Notes: generated by a model not told the origin, from the sequence alone. Positions 26,351 through 35,603 are shown, numbered from the stretch's first letter. The stretch: DNA of 43,817 bases from an uncultured Bacteroidales bacterium (GCA_937915765.1 CALGHE010000024.1:1-43817); one strand, 5' to 3'. Numbers and translations are program-made.

Positions 26351-26377
26351 TTTGTCCGAAACTTTTATTTACCTTTG
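26351..26377 (+). promoter_or_regulatory. Promoter of panB
   Basis: -7 element TACCTTTG at 26370-26377 followed by GC, with a TTTG at 26351-26354 as a possible -33 box (spacing slightly short). The ATG is 26 bases downstream. Confidence 0.5.
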
Positions 26378-26403
26378 CGCATCGTATTATCAAATAGATA
26401 ACA

Positions 26404-27222
26404 ATGTCTGTACATAACGAAAACATCAAAAAAGTAACCGCAAGGCATCTTTCAAAGATGAAGGCGGAAGGCGAAAAAATCGCCATGATTACGGCTTATG
26501 ACTTCTCTATGGCGACCTTGATAGACGGGGCCGGCATAGACGTGATTCTTGTGGGCGACTCGGCGTCGAACGTGATGGCCGGCAACGGAAGCACATTGCC
26601 TATCACGGTGGAGCAGATGATTTATCATGCGCAGTGCGTGGTGCGTGCCGTGAAACGCGCTCACGTCGTTGTCGATATGCCTTTCGGCAGTTACCAGATA
26701 AGCACCGAACTGGGCGTGGCTAATGCAGTTCGCATCATCAAGGAGAGCGGAGCCGACTCGCTGAAGATTGAGGGCGGCGAAGAGTATATAAATGTGATTA
26801 GGCAGATTGTCAACGCCGGCATTCCGGTGATGGGGCACCTCGGACTGATGCCTCAGTCTATAAACAAATACGGCTCATACGCCATCCGCGCGAAAGAGGA
26901 CAAGGAGGCTGAAAAGCTGATGAGCGACGCCAAGCTGCTGGAAGAGGCTGGCTGCTACGCGATTGTTTTGGAAAAGATTCCGGCAACGCTGGCAAAGAGG
27001 GTTGCAGAGAGCGTGAACATACCTATTATAGGCATAGGCGCCGGGCACGAGGTGGACGGACAGGTGCTTGTGATGCAGGACATGCTCGGCATAACGCAGA
27101 ACTTCTCACCAAAGTTTGTTCGCAAATACGCCAACATAGGAGAAACTATTACCAACGCAGTGCAAACGTACATCTCCGACGTGAAGGACTGTTCGTTCCC
27201 GAACGAGGATGAGGAATATTGA
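26404..27222 (+). CDS. panB: 3-methyl-2-oxobutanoate hydroxymethyltransferase
   Basis: PanB adds a hydroxymethyl group from methylene-tetrahydrofolate to ketoisovalerate to form ketopantoate, the first committed step to pantothenate and coenzyme A. The protein has 272 residues. Signatures in order: ITAYDFSMATLIDGAGID, ILVGDSASNVMAGN (metal-binding Asp), VVDMPFGSYQIS, ADSLKIEGG, PVMGHLGLMPQS, and IGIGAGHEVDGQVLVMQDMLG. All are intact. The gene is monocistronic as far as can be seen, divergent from thrC, with no clear terminator before the cellulase leader. Confidence 0.96.
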   Translation: MSVHNENIKKVTARHLSKMKAEGEKIAMITAYDFSMATLIDGAGIDVILVGDSASNVMAGNGSTLPITVEQMIYHAQCVVRAVKRAHVVVDMPFGSYQISTELGVANAVRIIKESGADSLKIEGGEEYINVIRQIVNAGIPVMGHLGLMPQSINKYGSYAIRAKEDKEAEKLMSDAKLLEEAGCYAIVLEKIPATLAKRVAESVNIPIIGIGAGHEVDGQVLVMQDMLGITQNFSPKFVRKYANIGETITNAVQTYISDVKDCSFPNEDEEY

Positions 27223-27323
27223 TTTACATGCTAAAGAACATATTTTAAGCGTTAAACCATTATATTTTAGGCATTTTTGTTCATTTTTTTTCTGATTTGC
27301 TTTTTTTTCTGAAAAAAAACGTG

Positions 27324-27331
27324 CAATTTTG
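27324..27331 (+). promoter_or_regulatory. Possible -7 element of the first tandem GH5 gene
   Basis: CAATTTTG followed by CC deviates at the first base from TAnnTTTG. It is the best candidate in the 218-bp gap and would give a leader of about 105 nt. A TTTG lies at 27296-27299. Confidence 0.3.
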
Positions 27332-27440
27332 CCCCGTAAGTGTAATTGTGCGCTTATATAACCAATTAAAAGGTTTGTCTATGACAAGCCACTGAAATTA
27401 GAGACTATTATTATTTTATTAATTAAATGCTTGAAAAAAA

Positions 27441-29459
27441 ATGAAGAAGTTATTCTTATTACTTGCAAGCGCATTCTGCTTGAATGCGAGTGCGGCAATC
27501 AGCGACAAGCCTGCGGACTTCCCTAACAACAATTATGTTGAGGAGTGGGGCAAGCTAAAATTGGTTGGCAAACAGTTGTCTTCTGAGAATGGAGAGCCAG
27601 TCCAATTAAAAGGATGGAGTACTTTTGGTACTAAGTTTAAACAGGTCATAGGTTGCATCAACAAAGATGCCTTCACTGCGATGAAATCTTGGGGAGCAAA
27701 TGTAGTTCGTATCGCACTTTACCCTGTTTGTGAAGATGGTACATACGACTCTAGTGAAGACTCAAGAATTAAGTCTTGGATTGACGACGCACATGATGTC
27801 GGAATCTACATTCTTCTTGACTGGCACGTGTTATACGATGCTTCCAACACAAACGGAGGTGGAGCATCTCAATTCCACACTGAGAAGGCTAAGTCTTTCT
27901 TCAACACCATGTCATCTTACGCTGCACAGAAAGGCTACAAGCACGTGTTGTACGAATTGTGTAACGAGCCTCATGGTGTTTCTTGGGATGATATTAAGAG
28001 CCACTGTACATCGGTTTTGAATGTTATCAAAAATAATGACCCTAATGCTGTCGCTATTATAGGAACTCCTCAATGGGACCAGCAAATAGGTCAAGCTGCA
28101 AATAGTCCTATCACAGGATTTTCAGAAATGAACCTTCTATACTCATTCCACTTGTATGCAGGAGATCAACAGCATATGAGTTTGATTCAGAGTCAGTTGA
28201 TTCCTGCTATGGGTTCTATTCCTGTATTCATCTCAGAGTGGGGTTCTTCTGCAGCTTCTGGTGCTGGAAGCGGAATCAACGAAGCTAACTCTAACACTTT
28301 CTTGAATTACTTGGCTAAAAGCAATAATAAAATAGCAGATGTCAGCTGGTGTTATTGGAGCTGGGGCTTTAAGGATGAAGCGTCTGCATGTTTGACCAAA
28401 TGTGAATCTTTCGATTTCAACAACGACTTGCGTCCTGCTGGAAAATACATTACAAACGTGCTTTTGGGCGGATTTGAACCAAAACCAATTGAAGCTTCTA
28501 AAGCTTATGCTACTCAAAAAATCGGAAAGAACGAGGCTAATCTTTTGGAAATCGGTTTCTTTGACAAAGGTGGCGAGGGCATTGCATATCATGAAGACGA
28601 TGTTGCTGATGATGAATTGGCGGTAATGCCTGACGGAAACTCTTATTGTAACGCTGCCGTTAAATGGGGTTGGAGCAATACAGCAGGTTGGAGTGTTGAA
28701 GACATCTTCAGATACAATGAGTGCGTAGACGTTACAATGTGTTCTGTCAACAAATATGAAGGAGATGCAACTTACAATATTGGTCTTGTTATGCCAGGTG
28801 AATGGTTGAACTACACAATCAAAGTGGAAGATCCTGGATATTATAGAATTTCTGCAGCAGCTACTACTACTGACACTGGCGACGATTGGGGCGTGGGAAT
28901 CTCTGTTGTCAACAATGACAAGACTTACTTGAATGGTAACATCATAAGACGTCTCAATGCGTTGGATCAGGACGTTGATAAAAATGTGGTTACATCTCTT
29001 AGTTTCGTTCCTGTGACAAAAGACGAGTGTTCAAAAGATCCTTGGGATTGTTGGGCTTGGAAAGGTGTCACTGTAGGTCCTGGCTATGGGGGTAGAACTT
29101 CTGAAGTCGGTCTTGTGTTCAAGGAAGCAGGCGAATACACAATTCGTTTGACTATGGGTGCAGAACTTGTTGGTTCGGATAAAAAGATAGACTGTGGACA
29201 ATTCGGTTCTTTGAAGTTCGAATACGTTGACGGTGTTGAAATCCACGAAAGTGAAGTTATGGAAGGTGAAATCCTACCTAACGACACTACAGGCATCTCA
29301 TCTGTTGCTGCAGACTACGGTATTGTTCGTGAAAAATTCATCGTTACAGCTAACACAGACAGCAAGGAATACGCTAAGTACTCTCGCATCTACAATATGA
29401 TGGGTGTTGAAGTTTCTAACAAAAACTTGGCTCCTGGAATATACTTCGGTATAAAATAA
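27441..29459 (+). CDS. Secreted GH5 cellulase with CBM6-like domain, tandem copy 1
   Basis: 672 residues with a signal peptide (MKKLFLLLASAFCLNASA). The GH5 barrel covers about residues 35-345 and resembles GH5 subfamily 2 endoglucanases: WGANVVRIALYP, LLDWHVL with the conserved His, acid/base E176 in YELCNEPHG, LYSFHLYAG, and nucleophile E266 in ISEWGSS. Residues about 375-600 look like a CBM6-type module (GGEGIAYHEDD, RYNECVDV, PGEWLNYTIKV, GYYRISAAAT). The C-terminus (YSRIYNMMGVEVSN, LAPGIYFGIK) is a short sorting-type tail. Leu TTG and T-ending codons are frequent, as in gdhA, hinting at high expression. A paralog follows 208 bp downstream; both share an identical 143-bp tract around the nucleophile. 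Likely role: extracellular cleavage of cellulose or mixed-linkage glucan. Confidence 0.9.
   Translation: MKKLFLLLASAFCLNASAAISDKPADFPNNNYVEEWGKLKLVGKQLSSENGEPVQLKGWSTFGTKFKQVIGCINKDAFTAMKSWGANVVRIALYPVCEDGTYDSSEDSRIKSWIDDAHDVGIYILLDWHVLYDASNTNGGGASQFHTEKAKSFFNTMSSYAAQKGYKHVLYELCNEPHGVSWDDIKSHCTSVLNVIKNNDPNAVAIIGTPQWDQQIGQAANSPITGFSEMNLLYSFHLYAGDQQHMSLIQSQLIPAMGSIPVFISEWGSSAASGAGSGINEANSNTFLNYLAKSNNKIADVSWCYWSWGFKDEASACLTKCESFDFNNDLRPAGKYITNVLLGGFEPKPIEASKAYATQKIGKNEANLLEIGFFDKGGEGIAYHEDDVADDELAVMPDGNSYCNAAVKWGWSNTAGWSVEDIFRYNECVDVTMCSVNKYEGDATYNIGLVMPGEWLNYTIKVEDPGYYRISAAATTTDTGDDWGVGISVVNNDKTYLNGNIIRRLNALDQDVDKNVVTSLSFVPVTKDECSKDPWDCWAWKGVTVGPGYGGRTSEVGLVFKEAGEYTIRLTMGAELVGSDKKIDCGQFGSLKFEYVDGVEIHESEVMEGEILPNDTTGISSVAADYGIVREKFIVTANTDSKEYAKYSRIYNMMGVEVSNKNLAPGIYFGIK
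28194..28336 (+). repeat. 143-bp identical tract shared by the two tandem GH5 genes (copy 1)
   Basis: This stretch is identical base for base to 30409-30551, at a constant offset of 2215. It encodes the segment from QLIPAMGSIPVF through ISEWG to NNKIA, including the nucleophile. Flanking sequence diverges sharply on both sides. Confidence 0.95.
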
Positions 29460-29482
29460 TCTTTATTGATTATATCTTTTCT

Positions 29483-29514
29483 AAAGGCGGGCTTTTTAGT
29501 CCGCCTTTGTTTTT
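29483..29514 (+). terminator. Terminator of tandem GH5 copy 1
   Basis: AAAGGCGGGC at 29483-29492 pairs with GTCCGCCTTT at 29499-29508, loop TTTTTA, followed by GTTTTT. A near copy follows the second GH5 gene. Confidence 0.9.
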
Positions 29515-29610
29515 CACTCACCGCAACAGAACACTCTTACACCTCTATAAATTACGATTTGCATTTTGACATCCCATGATTAGGACAATCTAATTTTCAC
29601 ATAATAAAAT

Positions 29611-29641
29611 TTTGACAATTCTATTGTTTTCTCTATCTTCG
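29611..29641 (+). promoter_or_regulatory. Promoter of tandem GH5 copy 2
   Basis: TTTG at 29611-29614 and TATCTTCG at 29634-29641 with a 19-bp spacer, close to the full Bacteroidetes -33/-7 arrangement. The ATG is 26 bases downstream. Confidence 0.6.
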
Positions 29642-29667
29642 CACTATTCAACTTAAAATTTACACAA

Positions 29668-31608
29668 ATGAGAAAATTTTTCTTACTATTATCCTTTACA
29701 CTTTGCTTAGCAAACATAACATCAGTTTTCGGTTGCGGCGGTCTTGATTGCCGTTCCTATGATTACATCAAAGAGTGGGGACGCTTAAAACTAGTCGACA
29801 AACAATTGTGTTCAGAAAATGGAGACCACATCCAATTACAGGGTTGTGGCACGTCAATCAATCAACTGACCAACTCTGACGAATGCACGGCAGAAGAACA
29901 CATTGCGCAAATGAAACTTTGGTGCTTTAACGTTTACCGCGGAGCTATGTATATAAATGAGGAAGGCGGATATAACGATGACAAAGACGGTGCGATACAA
30001 ACCACCAAAGACTTAATAGACTTGACTGCCAAATACGGCATGTACTATTTGTGCGACTGGCACATGAGCACACCGGGAAATCCCAACGACGACTCCTACA
30101 GCGGCTCAAGCCTATATTTCGATGAAATTTCATCTTACGTGAAATCAAAAGGATACAAACACGTGTTGTACGAAATATGCAACGAGCCGAACGGCTGCAG
30201 TTGGGACAACATCAAAACTTATGCAGATAAGGTTATTCCTGTTATCCAAACTAACGACCCTTCTGCCATTATCATAGTTGGCACACCTCAATGGAGCCAG
30301 CAGATAGGTCATGCTGCAAATTCCCCCATAACAAAATACGGAAACAACCTAATGTACTCGTTCCACCTTTACGCAGGAGACCTGCTTCATATGAGTTTGA
30401 TTCAAAGCCAGTTGATTCCTGCTATGGGTTCTATTCCTGTATTCATCTCAGAGTGGGGTTCTTCTGCAGCTTCTGGTGCTGGAAGCGGAATCAACGAAGC
30501 TAACTCTAACACTTTCTTGAATTACTTGGCTAAAAGCAATAATAAAATAGCTGACGTCAGCTGGTGCTACTGGGGCTGGGGGCACGATGATGAAAACGCT
30601 ATGTTCATGAATTCTTGCGACTTTGTCAATTTAAATGCTGCAGGCTTTTACATCACGGGTGTCTTATCACCTCACATATACCTTCCTATAGGCTCTCAGG
30701 ATTATGAAAAGTTGGGTCATCCGTACCCTCCACACATGCAAATATTCAACAAGAACTATTCTGATCTATTTAATGTCGGACACTTTGACGTTGGCGGGGA
30801 AGGCATTGCTTACCACGAAGAAAACTCCTCCATAGAAGAAAACACTGGAAAGCCTAACGGCAATGCATGTAACGCAGGAACTTTCAGATATAACGAGTGC
30901 GTTGACGTTAGCACATTTACAATAAACGAAGAAGACTCATCTTTCTACATTGATTTTGTCGAGCCTGGAGAATGGCTAGACTACACAATTGTAGTAAAAG
31001 ATGCAGGATACTACAAAATTAGTGCAGCATCCACGACAAACACTGCCGACAACTGGGGGCTTGGTATCTCCATCGTTAACAGCATAAGACCTTATTTGAA
31101 CGGCAACATTATAAGACGGCTTGACGCACTTGACCAGAATGATGATAATAACGTGGTTAAGTCAATCAGTTTCATTCCTACAACATCAGACGAATGTTCT
31201 GGCGAACCTGAGGAATGCTGGGCGTGGAAAGACGTCAAGGCGGGACCTGGTTACGGCTCCTCTACTGAAATCGCTCTGCTTTTCAAAAAGCCAGGTGTGC
31301 ACACAGTACGTTTGTTTGCAGCTCCTGAACTTGTTGGTGAAGAAAACAATGATATTGAGTGCGGACACTTCGGTTCTTTCAAACTCGAATACGTTGAAGA
31401 TCTTACAATTCACGACAGCGAATTTTTAAGAGAAACAGCTGATGCTGAATTTACTGTTGCTAACGAAAGTGAGGTACGAGAAAAGTTCATCGTCACACCA
31501 AGCACAGACAACAAGGAATATGCTAAGTATTCTCGCATCTTCAATATGATGGGTGTTGAAGTTTCTAACACAAACTTGACTCCTGGCATATACTTCGGTA
31601 TAAAATAA
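29668..31608 (+). CDS. Secreted GH5 cellulase with CBM6-like domain, tandem copy 2
   Basis: 646 residues, paralogous to the gene upstream, with the same order of domains: signal peptide (KFFLLLSFTLCLANI), GH5 barrel, CBM6-like module (GGEGIAYHEEN, RYNECVDV, PGEWLDYTIVV, GYYKISAAST) and short sorting-type tail. Catalytic residues are E173 in YEICNEPNG and E262 in ISEWGSS. It differs at the substrate-cleft edge: copy 1 has LKGWSTFG where this copy has LQGCGTSIN, and MKSWGANVVRIALYP is MKLWCFNVYRGAMYI. It has more cysteines near the N-terminus (FGCGGLDC), possibly for disulfides. The pair may have split specificities. It has its own promoter and terminator, and codon use is less T-biased than in copy 1. 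Confidence 0.9.
   Translation: MRKFFLLLSFTLCLANITSVFGCGGLDCRSYDYIKEWGRLKLVDKQLCSENGDHIQLQGCGTSINQLTNSDECTAEEHIAQMKLWCFNVYRGAMYINEEGGYNDDKDGAIQTTKDLIDLTAKYGMYYLCDWHMSTPGNPNDDSYSGSSLYFDEISSYVKSKGYKHVLYEICNEPNGCSWDNIKTYADKVIPVIQTNDPSAIIIVGTPQWSQQIGHAANSPITKYGNNLMYSFHLYAGDLLHMSLIQSQLIPAMGSIPVFISEWGSSAASGAGSGINEANSNTFLNYLAKSNNKIADVSWCYWGWGHDDENAMFMNSCDFVNLNAAGFYITGVLSPHIYLPIGSQDYEKLGHPYPPHMQIFNKNYSDLFNVGHFDVGGEGIAYHEENSSIEENTGKPNGNACNAGTFRYNECVDVSTFTINEEDSSFYIDFVEPGEWLDYTIVVKDAGYYKISAASTTNTADNWGLGISIVNSIRPYLNGNIIRRLDALDQNDDNNVVKSISFIPTTSDECSGEPEECWAWKDVKAGPGYGSSTEIALLFKKPGVHTVRLFAAPELVGEENNDIECGHFGSFKLEYVEDLTIHDSEFLRETADAEFTVANESEVREKFIVTPSTDNKEYAKYSRIFNMMGVEVSNTNLTPGIYFGIK
30409..30551 (+). repeat. 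143-bp identical tract shared by the two tandem GH5 genes (copy 2)
   Basis: Identical to 28194-28336. The codons inside the tract match copy 1's style (for example TCT, GCT, TTG), while codons just outside are those of this gene. Confidence 0.95.
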
Positions 31609-31630
31609 TCTTCACTGATTATACATTTCA

Positions 31631-31659
31631 AAAGGCGGGCTTCTTAGTCCGCCTTTTTT
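31631..31659 (+). terminator. Terminator of tandem GH5 copy 2
   Basis: AAAGGCGGGC at 31631-31640 pairs with GTCCGCCTTT at 31647-31656, loop TTCTTA, followed by TTT. It is homologous to the terminator of copy 1. Confidence 0.9.
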
Positions 31660-31687
31660 CGCTCTTGCCGGCTTCGCTAAAAAAACT

Positions 31688-31695
31688 TATATTTG
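31688..31695 (+). promoter_or_regulatory. -7 element of ribD
   Basis: TATATTTG followed by CA, an exact match 25 bases before the ribD ATG. Confidence 0.5.
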
Positions 31696-31720
31696 CATCT
31701 GGTTACAAAATATTATTTAT

Positions 31721-32791
31721 ATGGCTACTATTGACGAGATTTATATGAAGCGCTGCTTTCAGCTGGCAAAGTGCGGAATCGGCAACGTGGCTCCGAATCC
31801 GATGGTCGGAGCGGTTGTGGTTCATGACGGAAAGATTATCGGCGAGGGTTTTCACAGAAAATACGGAGAACCGCACGCCGAGGTTAATGCTATTAATTCT
31901 GTAGCCGACAAATCTTTGCTATGCAAATCCACTATATACGTCAATCTTGAGCCTTGCTCGCACTACGGCAAAACACCGCCATGCTCAAAACTTATCATTG
32001 ACTGCAAAATTCCTAACGTCGTGATATGCAACAAAGACCCGTTTCCGGAAGTGTCCGGACGCGGAATCAAAATGCTGCAAGATGCGGGCGTGAATGTAAC
32101 CGTAGGAGTGCTGGAAGAAGAAGGGTGGGAACTGAACCGACGCTTCTTCACTTTTCACACGCTGAAACGTCCGTACATAATTCTGAAATTCGCCCAGTCC
32201 GCCAACGGCTTTATGGACGGCTCGGACGAAAAGCCTCTGAAAATATCCACAGACAAAAGCATCAACCTCTCTCATAAGATGAGAACGGAAGAAGCTGCTA
32301 TTCTTGTCGGCACAAACACCGCAATAAAGGACAATCCGTCTCTTACCGCACGACTCTGGAAAGGCAACAATCCGACCAGAGTCCTTATAGACAGAGATTT
32401 AAAAGTGCCTGCTTCTTGCAACATCTTTAATGAAGACGCAAATACGATAGTCTTCACAGAAAAGGAGTTTGCATCCGCAGATAATCGCAACGTCAAATTT
32501 GTGTGCGACGCTCCGTTCCGCTTCGACAAAAAGTTAGACCTGAATTTTCTGACAAAATATCTATACGAAAACAAACTGCAGTCGCTCATTGTGGAAGGAG
32601 GCTCCGCTACCCTGCAATCGTTTATTGATGCAGATTTGTGGGACGAAATCAGGACAGAGACAAACCCTGACGTTTTTGTGAAAGATGGTGTGCGAAGCCC
32701 CGTGTTTTCCGCCACGCTATTCAAAAAGGAGGTTGTTGACGGCAATACAATATCGTGGTTCAGAAATACAAATCACCGCGCGTCTATTTAA
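31721..32791 (+). CDS. ribD: Bifunctional riboflavin biosynthesis deaminase/reductase RibD
   Basis: 356 residues, the usual two-domain size. The N-terminal deaminase (about 1-145) has the zinc ligands and catalytic Glu in PHAEVNAI and in PCSHYGKTPPC, plus NPMVGAVVV. The C-terminal reductase (about 147-350) begins RPYIILKFAQSANGFMDG and contains ILVGTNTAIKDNPSLTAR and LIVEGGSATLQSF. It deaminates and then reduces the pyrimidine intermediate of riboflavin synthesis. No FMN riboswitch was recognised in the short upstream region. The gene stands alone between the cellulases and alaS. Confidence 0.95.
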   Translation: MATIDEIYMKRCFQLAKCGIGNVAPNPMVGAVVVHDGKIIGEGFHRKYGEPHAEVNAINSVADKSLLCKSTIYVNLEPCSHYGKTPPCSKLIIDCKIPNVVICNKDPFPEVSGRGIKMLQDAGVNVTVGVLEEEGWELNRRFFTFHTLKRPYIILKFAQSANGFMDGSDEKPLKISTDKSINLSHKMRTEEAAILVGTNTAIKDNPSLTARLWKGNNPTRVLIDRDLKVPASCNIFNEDANTIVFTEKEFASADNRNVKFVCDAPFRFDKKLDLNFLTKYLYENKLQSLIVEGGSATLQSFIDADLWDEIRTETNPDVFVKDGVRSPVFSATLFKKEVVDGNTISWFRNTNHRASI

Positions 32792-32895
32792 TCTGTCCAA
32801 CCATATACAAACTAAGTTACGCCAACGAAAATGCTATTTTGTACACGAAATAAAATTTTTAGCAAAAAAAATAAAATCTTCTAATCCTTTTTAAT

Positions 32896-32903
32896 TAAAT
32901 TTG
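32896..32903 (+). promoter_or_regulatory. -7 element of alaS
   Basis: TAAATTTG followed by CA, exact consensus, 67 bases before the alaS ATG. No T-box structure was recognised in the leader. Confidence 0.5.
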
Positions 32904-32970
32904 CACTTTAAAAAAATTGTAAATTAGTAGTGGTGCCAACGCATCACACGGTAAAATATGATAATATAAA

Positions 32971-35583
32971 ATGATGACAGCCAAAGAGATTCGCAAGTCA
33001 TTCACTGACTTTTTTGCCTCGAAAGGGCATCAGATAGTGCCATCGGCTCCTATGGTGGTTAAGAACGACCCTACATTGATGTTCACCAATGCGGGAATGA
33101 ACCAGTTCAAGGACATTTTCCTCGGCAACTCGCCCCGCAAATACCCGCGTGTCGCAAATTCGCAGAAATGCTTGCGCGTGAGCGGAAAACACAACGACCT
33201 TGAAGAGGTTGGGCACGACACTTACCACCACACCATGTTCGAAATGCTCGGCAACTGGTCGTTTGGAGACTATTTCAAAAAAGAGGCTATCTCTTGGGCT
33301 TGGGAATATCTTGTAGATGTTCTTAAACTTGATCCGGACAGGCTTTACGCCACCGTCTTTGAAGGCAGCAAGGAAGATGGATTGGAACGTGACAACGAGG
33401 CAGCAGAAATCTGGGCTAAGTTCCTCCCTGCCGAAAGAATCATCAACGGAAATAAAAAGGATAACTTCTGGGAAATGGGCGACACTGGCCCATGCGGCCC
33501 TTGCTCCGAAATCCATATAGACTTGCGACCTGACGAAGAAAGAGCTAAGGTTGACGGACTGACTTTGGTCAACAACGACCATCCGCAGGTTATCGAAATA
33601 TGGAACAATGTCTTCATGCAGTTCAACAGAAAAGCTGACGGTTCTCTTGAGCCGCTACCTGCCAAGCACGTGGACACCGGCATGGGATTTGAACGTCTGT
33701 GCATGGCTCTTCAGGGCAAACAGTCCAACTATGACACTGACGTGTTCCAGCCTATCTTGAAGGAAATCGGCAAGATCTGCGGCTGCGAATATGGACAGAA
33801 AAAAGAGACCGACATCGCTATGCGCGTAATCGCGGACCACATCAGAACTATCGCGTTCTCTATAACAGACGGACAGCTTCCGTCAAACGCCAAGGCCGGA
33901 TATGTAATCCGCCGTATCCTAAGACGAGCGGTCAGATATGGTTACACATTCCTCGAACAAAGACAGGCGTTCATGTTTAAACTTATCCCTGCTCTCATAG
34001 ACAGCATGGGCGAGGCTTACCCTGAACTTTCGGCACAGAAGGTTTTGGTCGAAAAGGTTATAAAAGAGGAGGAAGATTCGTTCTTGAGAACTCTTGAAAC
34101 TGGAATCAGATTGCTCGACAAGGTTATGGCTGACACTAAAGCTGCTAACAAATCTGAAATCAGCGGCGTGGAAGCGTTCACTTTGTACGACACGTTCGGG
34201 TTCCCGCTCGACTTGACAGAACTTATCTTGCGCGAGAACGGACTTACAGTCAATCAGGCTGAATTTGACGCTGAAATGCAAAAGCAGAAGGAACGCGCAA
34301 GAAATGCGGCCTCTGTCGAGACCGGCGACTGGACAGTTATAAAAGACGGAGAGTCTGAATTTGTAGGATATGACTGGCTTGACGCTGACGTTGAGATATT
34401 GCGTTACCGTAAAATTAAACAGAAGAATCAGGAACTTTTCCAAATTGTCCTTGACAAAACTCCTTTCTATGCAGAAATGGGCGGACAGGTCGGAGATTCC
34501 GGCTACTTGGAATGCGGCGACGAAAAGATTGAAATCATTGACACAAAGAAGGAGAATAACTTGAGCGTGCACATCGCAAAGAAACTCCCTTCTGACCCTA
34601 CGGCTCAGTTCCGTGCTGTTGTTGATACGGACAGACGTCTGCAAATATCAAACAACCACACTGCCACTCACCTGCTCGACTATGCGTTCCGTCAGGTTCT
34701 CGGAACTCATGTGGAACAGAAAGGTTCTTTCGTGTCTGACGAAATATTGCGTTTTGACTTCTCTCATTTCCAAAAGGTTACAGAAGAAGAATTGCGTCAG
34801 GTAGAACTGATTGCCAATAAGATGGTACGCCAGAACATCGCTCTTGAAGAGGCAAGAAACATGCCTATCGAAGAGGCGAAGCAGCTCGGCGCTATCGCTC
34901 TGTTCGGCGAAAAATATGGCGACACTGTGCGCGTTGTTAAATACGGCCCTTCCGTAGAGTTCTGCGGTGGTACTCATGTGGCTTCAACTGGCCAGATTGG
35001 TATCATCAGAATAATCTCGGAAAGCTCTATCGCCGCCGGCGTCCGCCGTATCGAAGCGGTAACAGCCGCCAAAGCTGAAGAGTTGCTCAACCTGCAGCAA
35101 GATATGATTCGTGAACTGAAGAACTTCTTCAACAACACGCCAAATCTGATTCAGTCTATAAAGAAGTCAATCGAGGAAAACGCCGACCTGAAAAAACAGG
35201 TGGAAGGATACATGACTGAAAAGATTCAGCGAATGAAAGACCTTCTGATTGAAAAGGCTACAGAAAAGAACGGAGTGAAACTTATCGTTCTAAAGGGAGA
35301 CTTCCCTGCTGACATGGTTAAGTCCATCGCTTTCCAGATCAGAAATCAGGTGAAGGACAAGATGCTTTTCGTTGGCGGTACAATGAACGACGGCAAGCCT
35401 ACACTTACAATCGTGATGTCTGACGCTCTTGTGAATGACGGTCTTAACGCCACAAATATGATTCGCACCGCAGCCAAAGAGATACAAGGTGGCGGCGGCG
35501 GTCAGCCTTTCTTCGCTATGGCAGGCGGAAAAAATCCTGCCGGCCTCGAAAAGGCTATTGACATCGTTGTCAATATGATTTGA
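32971..35583 (+). CDS. alaS: Alanyl-tRNA synthetase
   Basis: 870 residues, complete. The catalytic core begins TAKEIRKSFTDFFASKGH and contains FTNAGMNQFKDIFLG and the VGHDTYHHTMFEMLGNWSFG stretch. The editing domain has the zinc ligands HTATHLL and CGGTHVAS. The C-terminal oligomerisation domain ends with GGGGGQPFFAMAGG. There are two adjacent ATG codons at 32971 and 32974; the first is used because relatives start M-[LM]-TAKEIR. Codon use favours GCT, TTG and AAG, fitting a highly expressed housekeeping gene. Confidence 0.97.
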   Translation: MMTAKEIRKSFTDFFASKGHQIVPSAPMVVKNDPTLMFTNAGMNQFKDIFLGNSPRKYPRVANSQKCLRVSGKHNDLEEVGHDTYHHTMFEMLGNWSFGDYFKKEAISWAWEYLVDVLKLDPDRLYATVFEGSKEDGLERDNEAAEIWAKFLPAERIINGNKKDNFWEMGDTGPCGPCSEIHIDLRPDEERAKVDGLTLVNNDHPQVIEIWNNVFMQFNRKADGSLEPLPAKHVDTGMGFERLCMALQGKQSNYDTDVFQPILKEIGKICGCEYGQKKETDIAMRVIADHIRTIAFSITDGQLPSNAKAGYVIRRILRRAVRYGYTFLEQRQAFMFKLIPALIDSMGEAYPELSAQKVLVEKVIKEEEDSFLRTLETGIRLLDKVMADTKAANKSEISGVEAFTLYDTFGFPLDLTELILRENGLTVNQAEFDAEMQKQKERARNAASVETGDWTVIKDGESEFVGYDWLDADVEILRYRKIKQKNQELFQIVLDKTPFYAEMGGQVGDSGYLECGDEKIEIIDTKKENNLSVHIAKKLPSDPTAQFRAVVDTDRRLQISNNHTATHLLDYAFRQVLGTHVEQKGSFVSDEILRFDFSHFQKVTEEELRQVELIANKMVRQNIALEEARNMPIEEAKQLGAIALFGEKYGDTVRVVKYGPSVEFCGGTHVASTGQIGIIRIISESSIAAGVRRIEAVTAAKAEELLNLQQDMIRELKNFFNNTPNLIQSIKKSIEENADLKKQVEGYMTEKIQRMKDLLIEKATEKNGVKLIVLKGDFPADMVKSIAFQIRNQVKDKMLFVGGTMNDGKPTLTIVMSDALVNDGLNATNMIRTAAKEIQGGGGGQPFFAMAGGKNPAGLEKAIDIVVNMI

Positions 35584-35603
35584 TTCTGATATATAACAGA
35601 TAC

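Noticed and set aside
27222..27440. Small gene or RNA in the gap between panB and the first tandem GH5 gene
   Set aside because: Only AT-rich leader sequence was seen, without a coding frame or stable structure.
29668..29760. Lipoprotein signal (FGC) at the N-terminus of tandem GH5 copy 2
   Set aside because: The residues before Cys fit a lipobox poorly, and the enzyme carries a C-terminal sorting tail; an ordinary signal peptide is more likely.
32791..32970. T-box or other leader regulation before alaS, and an attenuator before thrC
   Set aside because: No specifier loop, antiterminator pair or leader peptide could be recognised; T-boxes are also not expected in Bacteroidetes.
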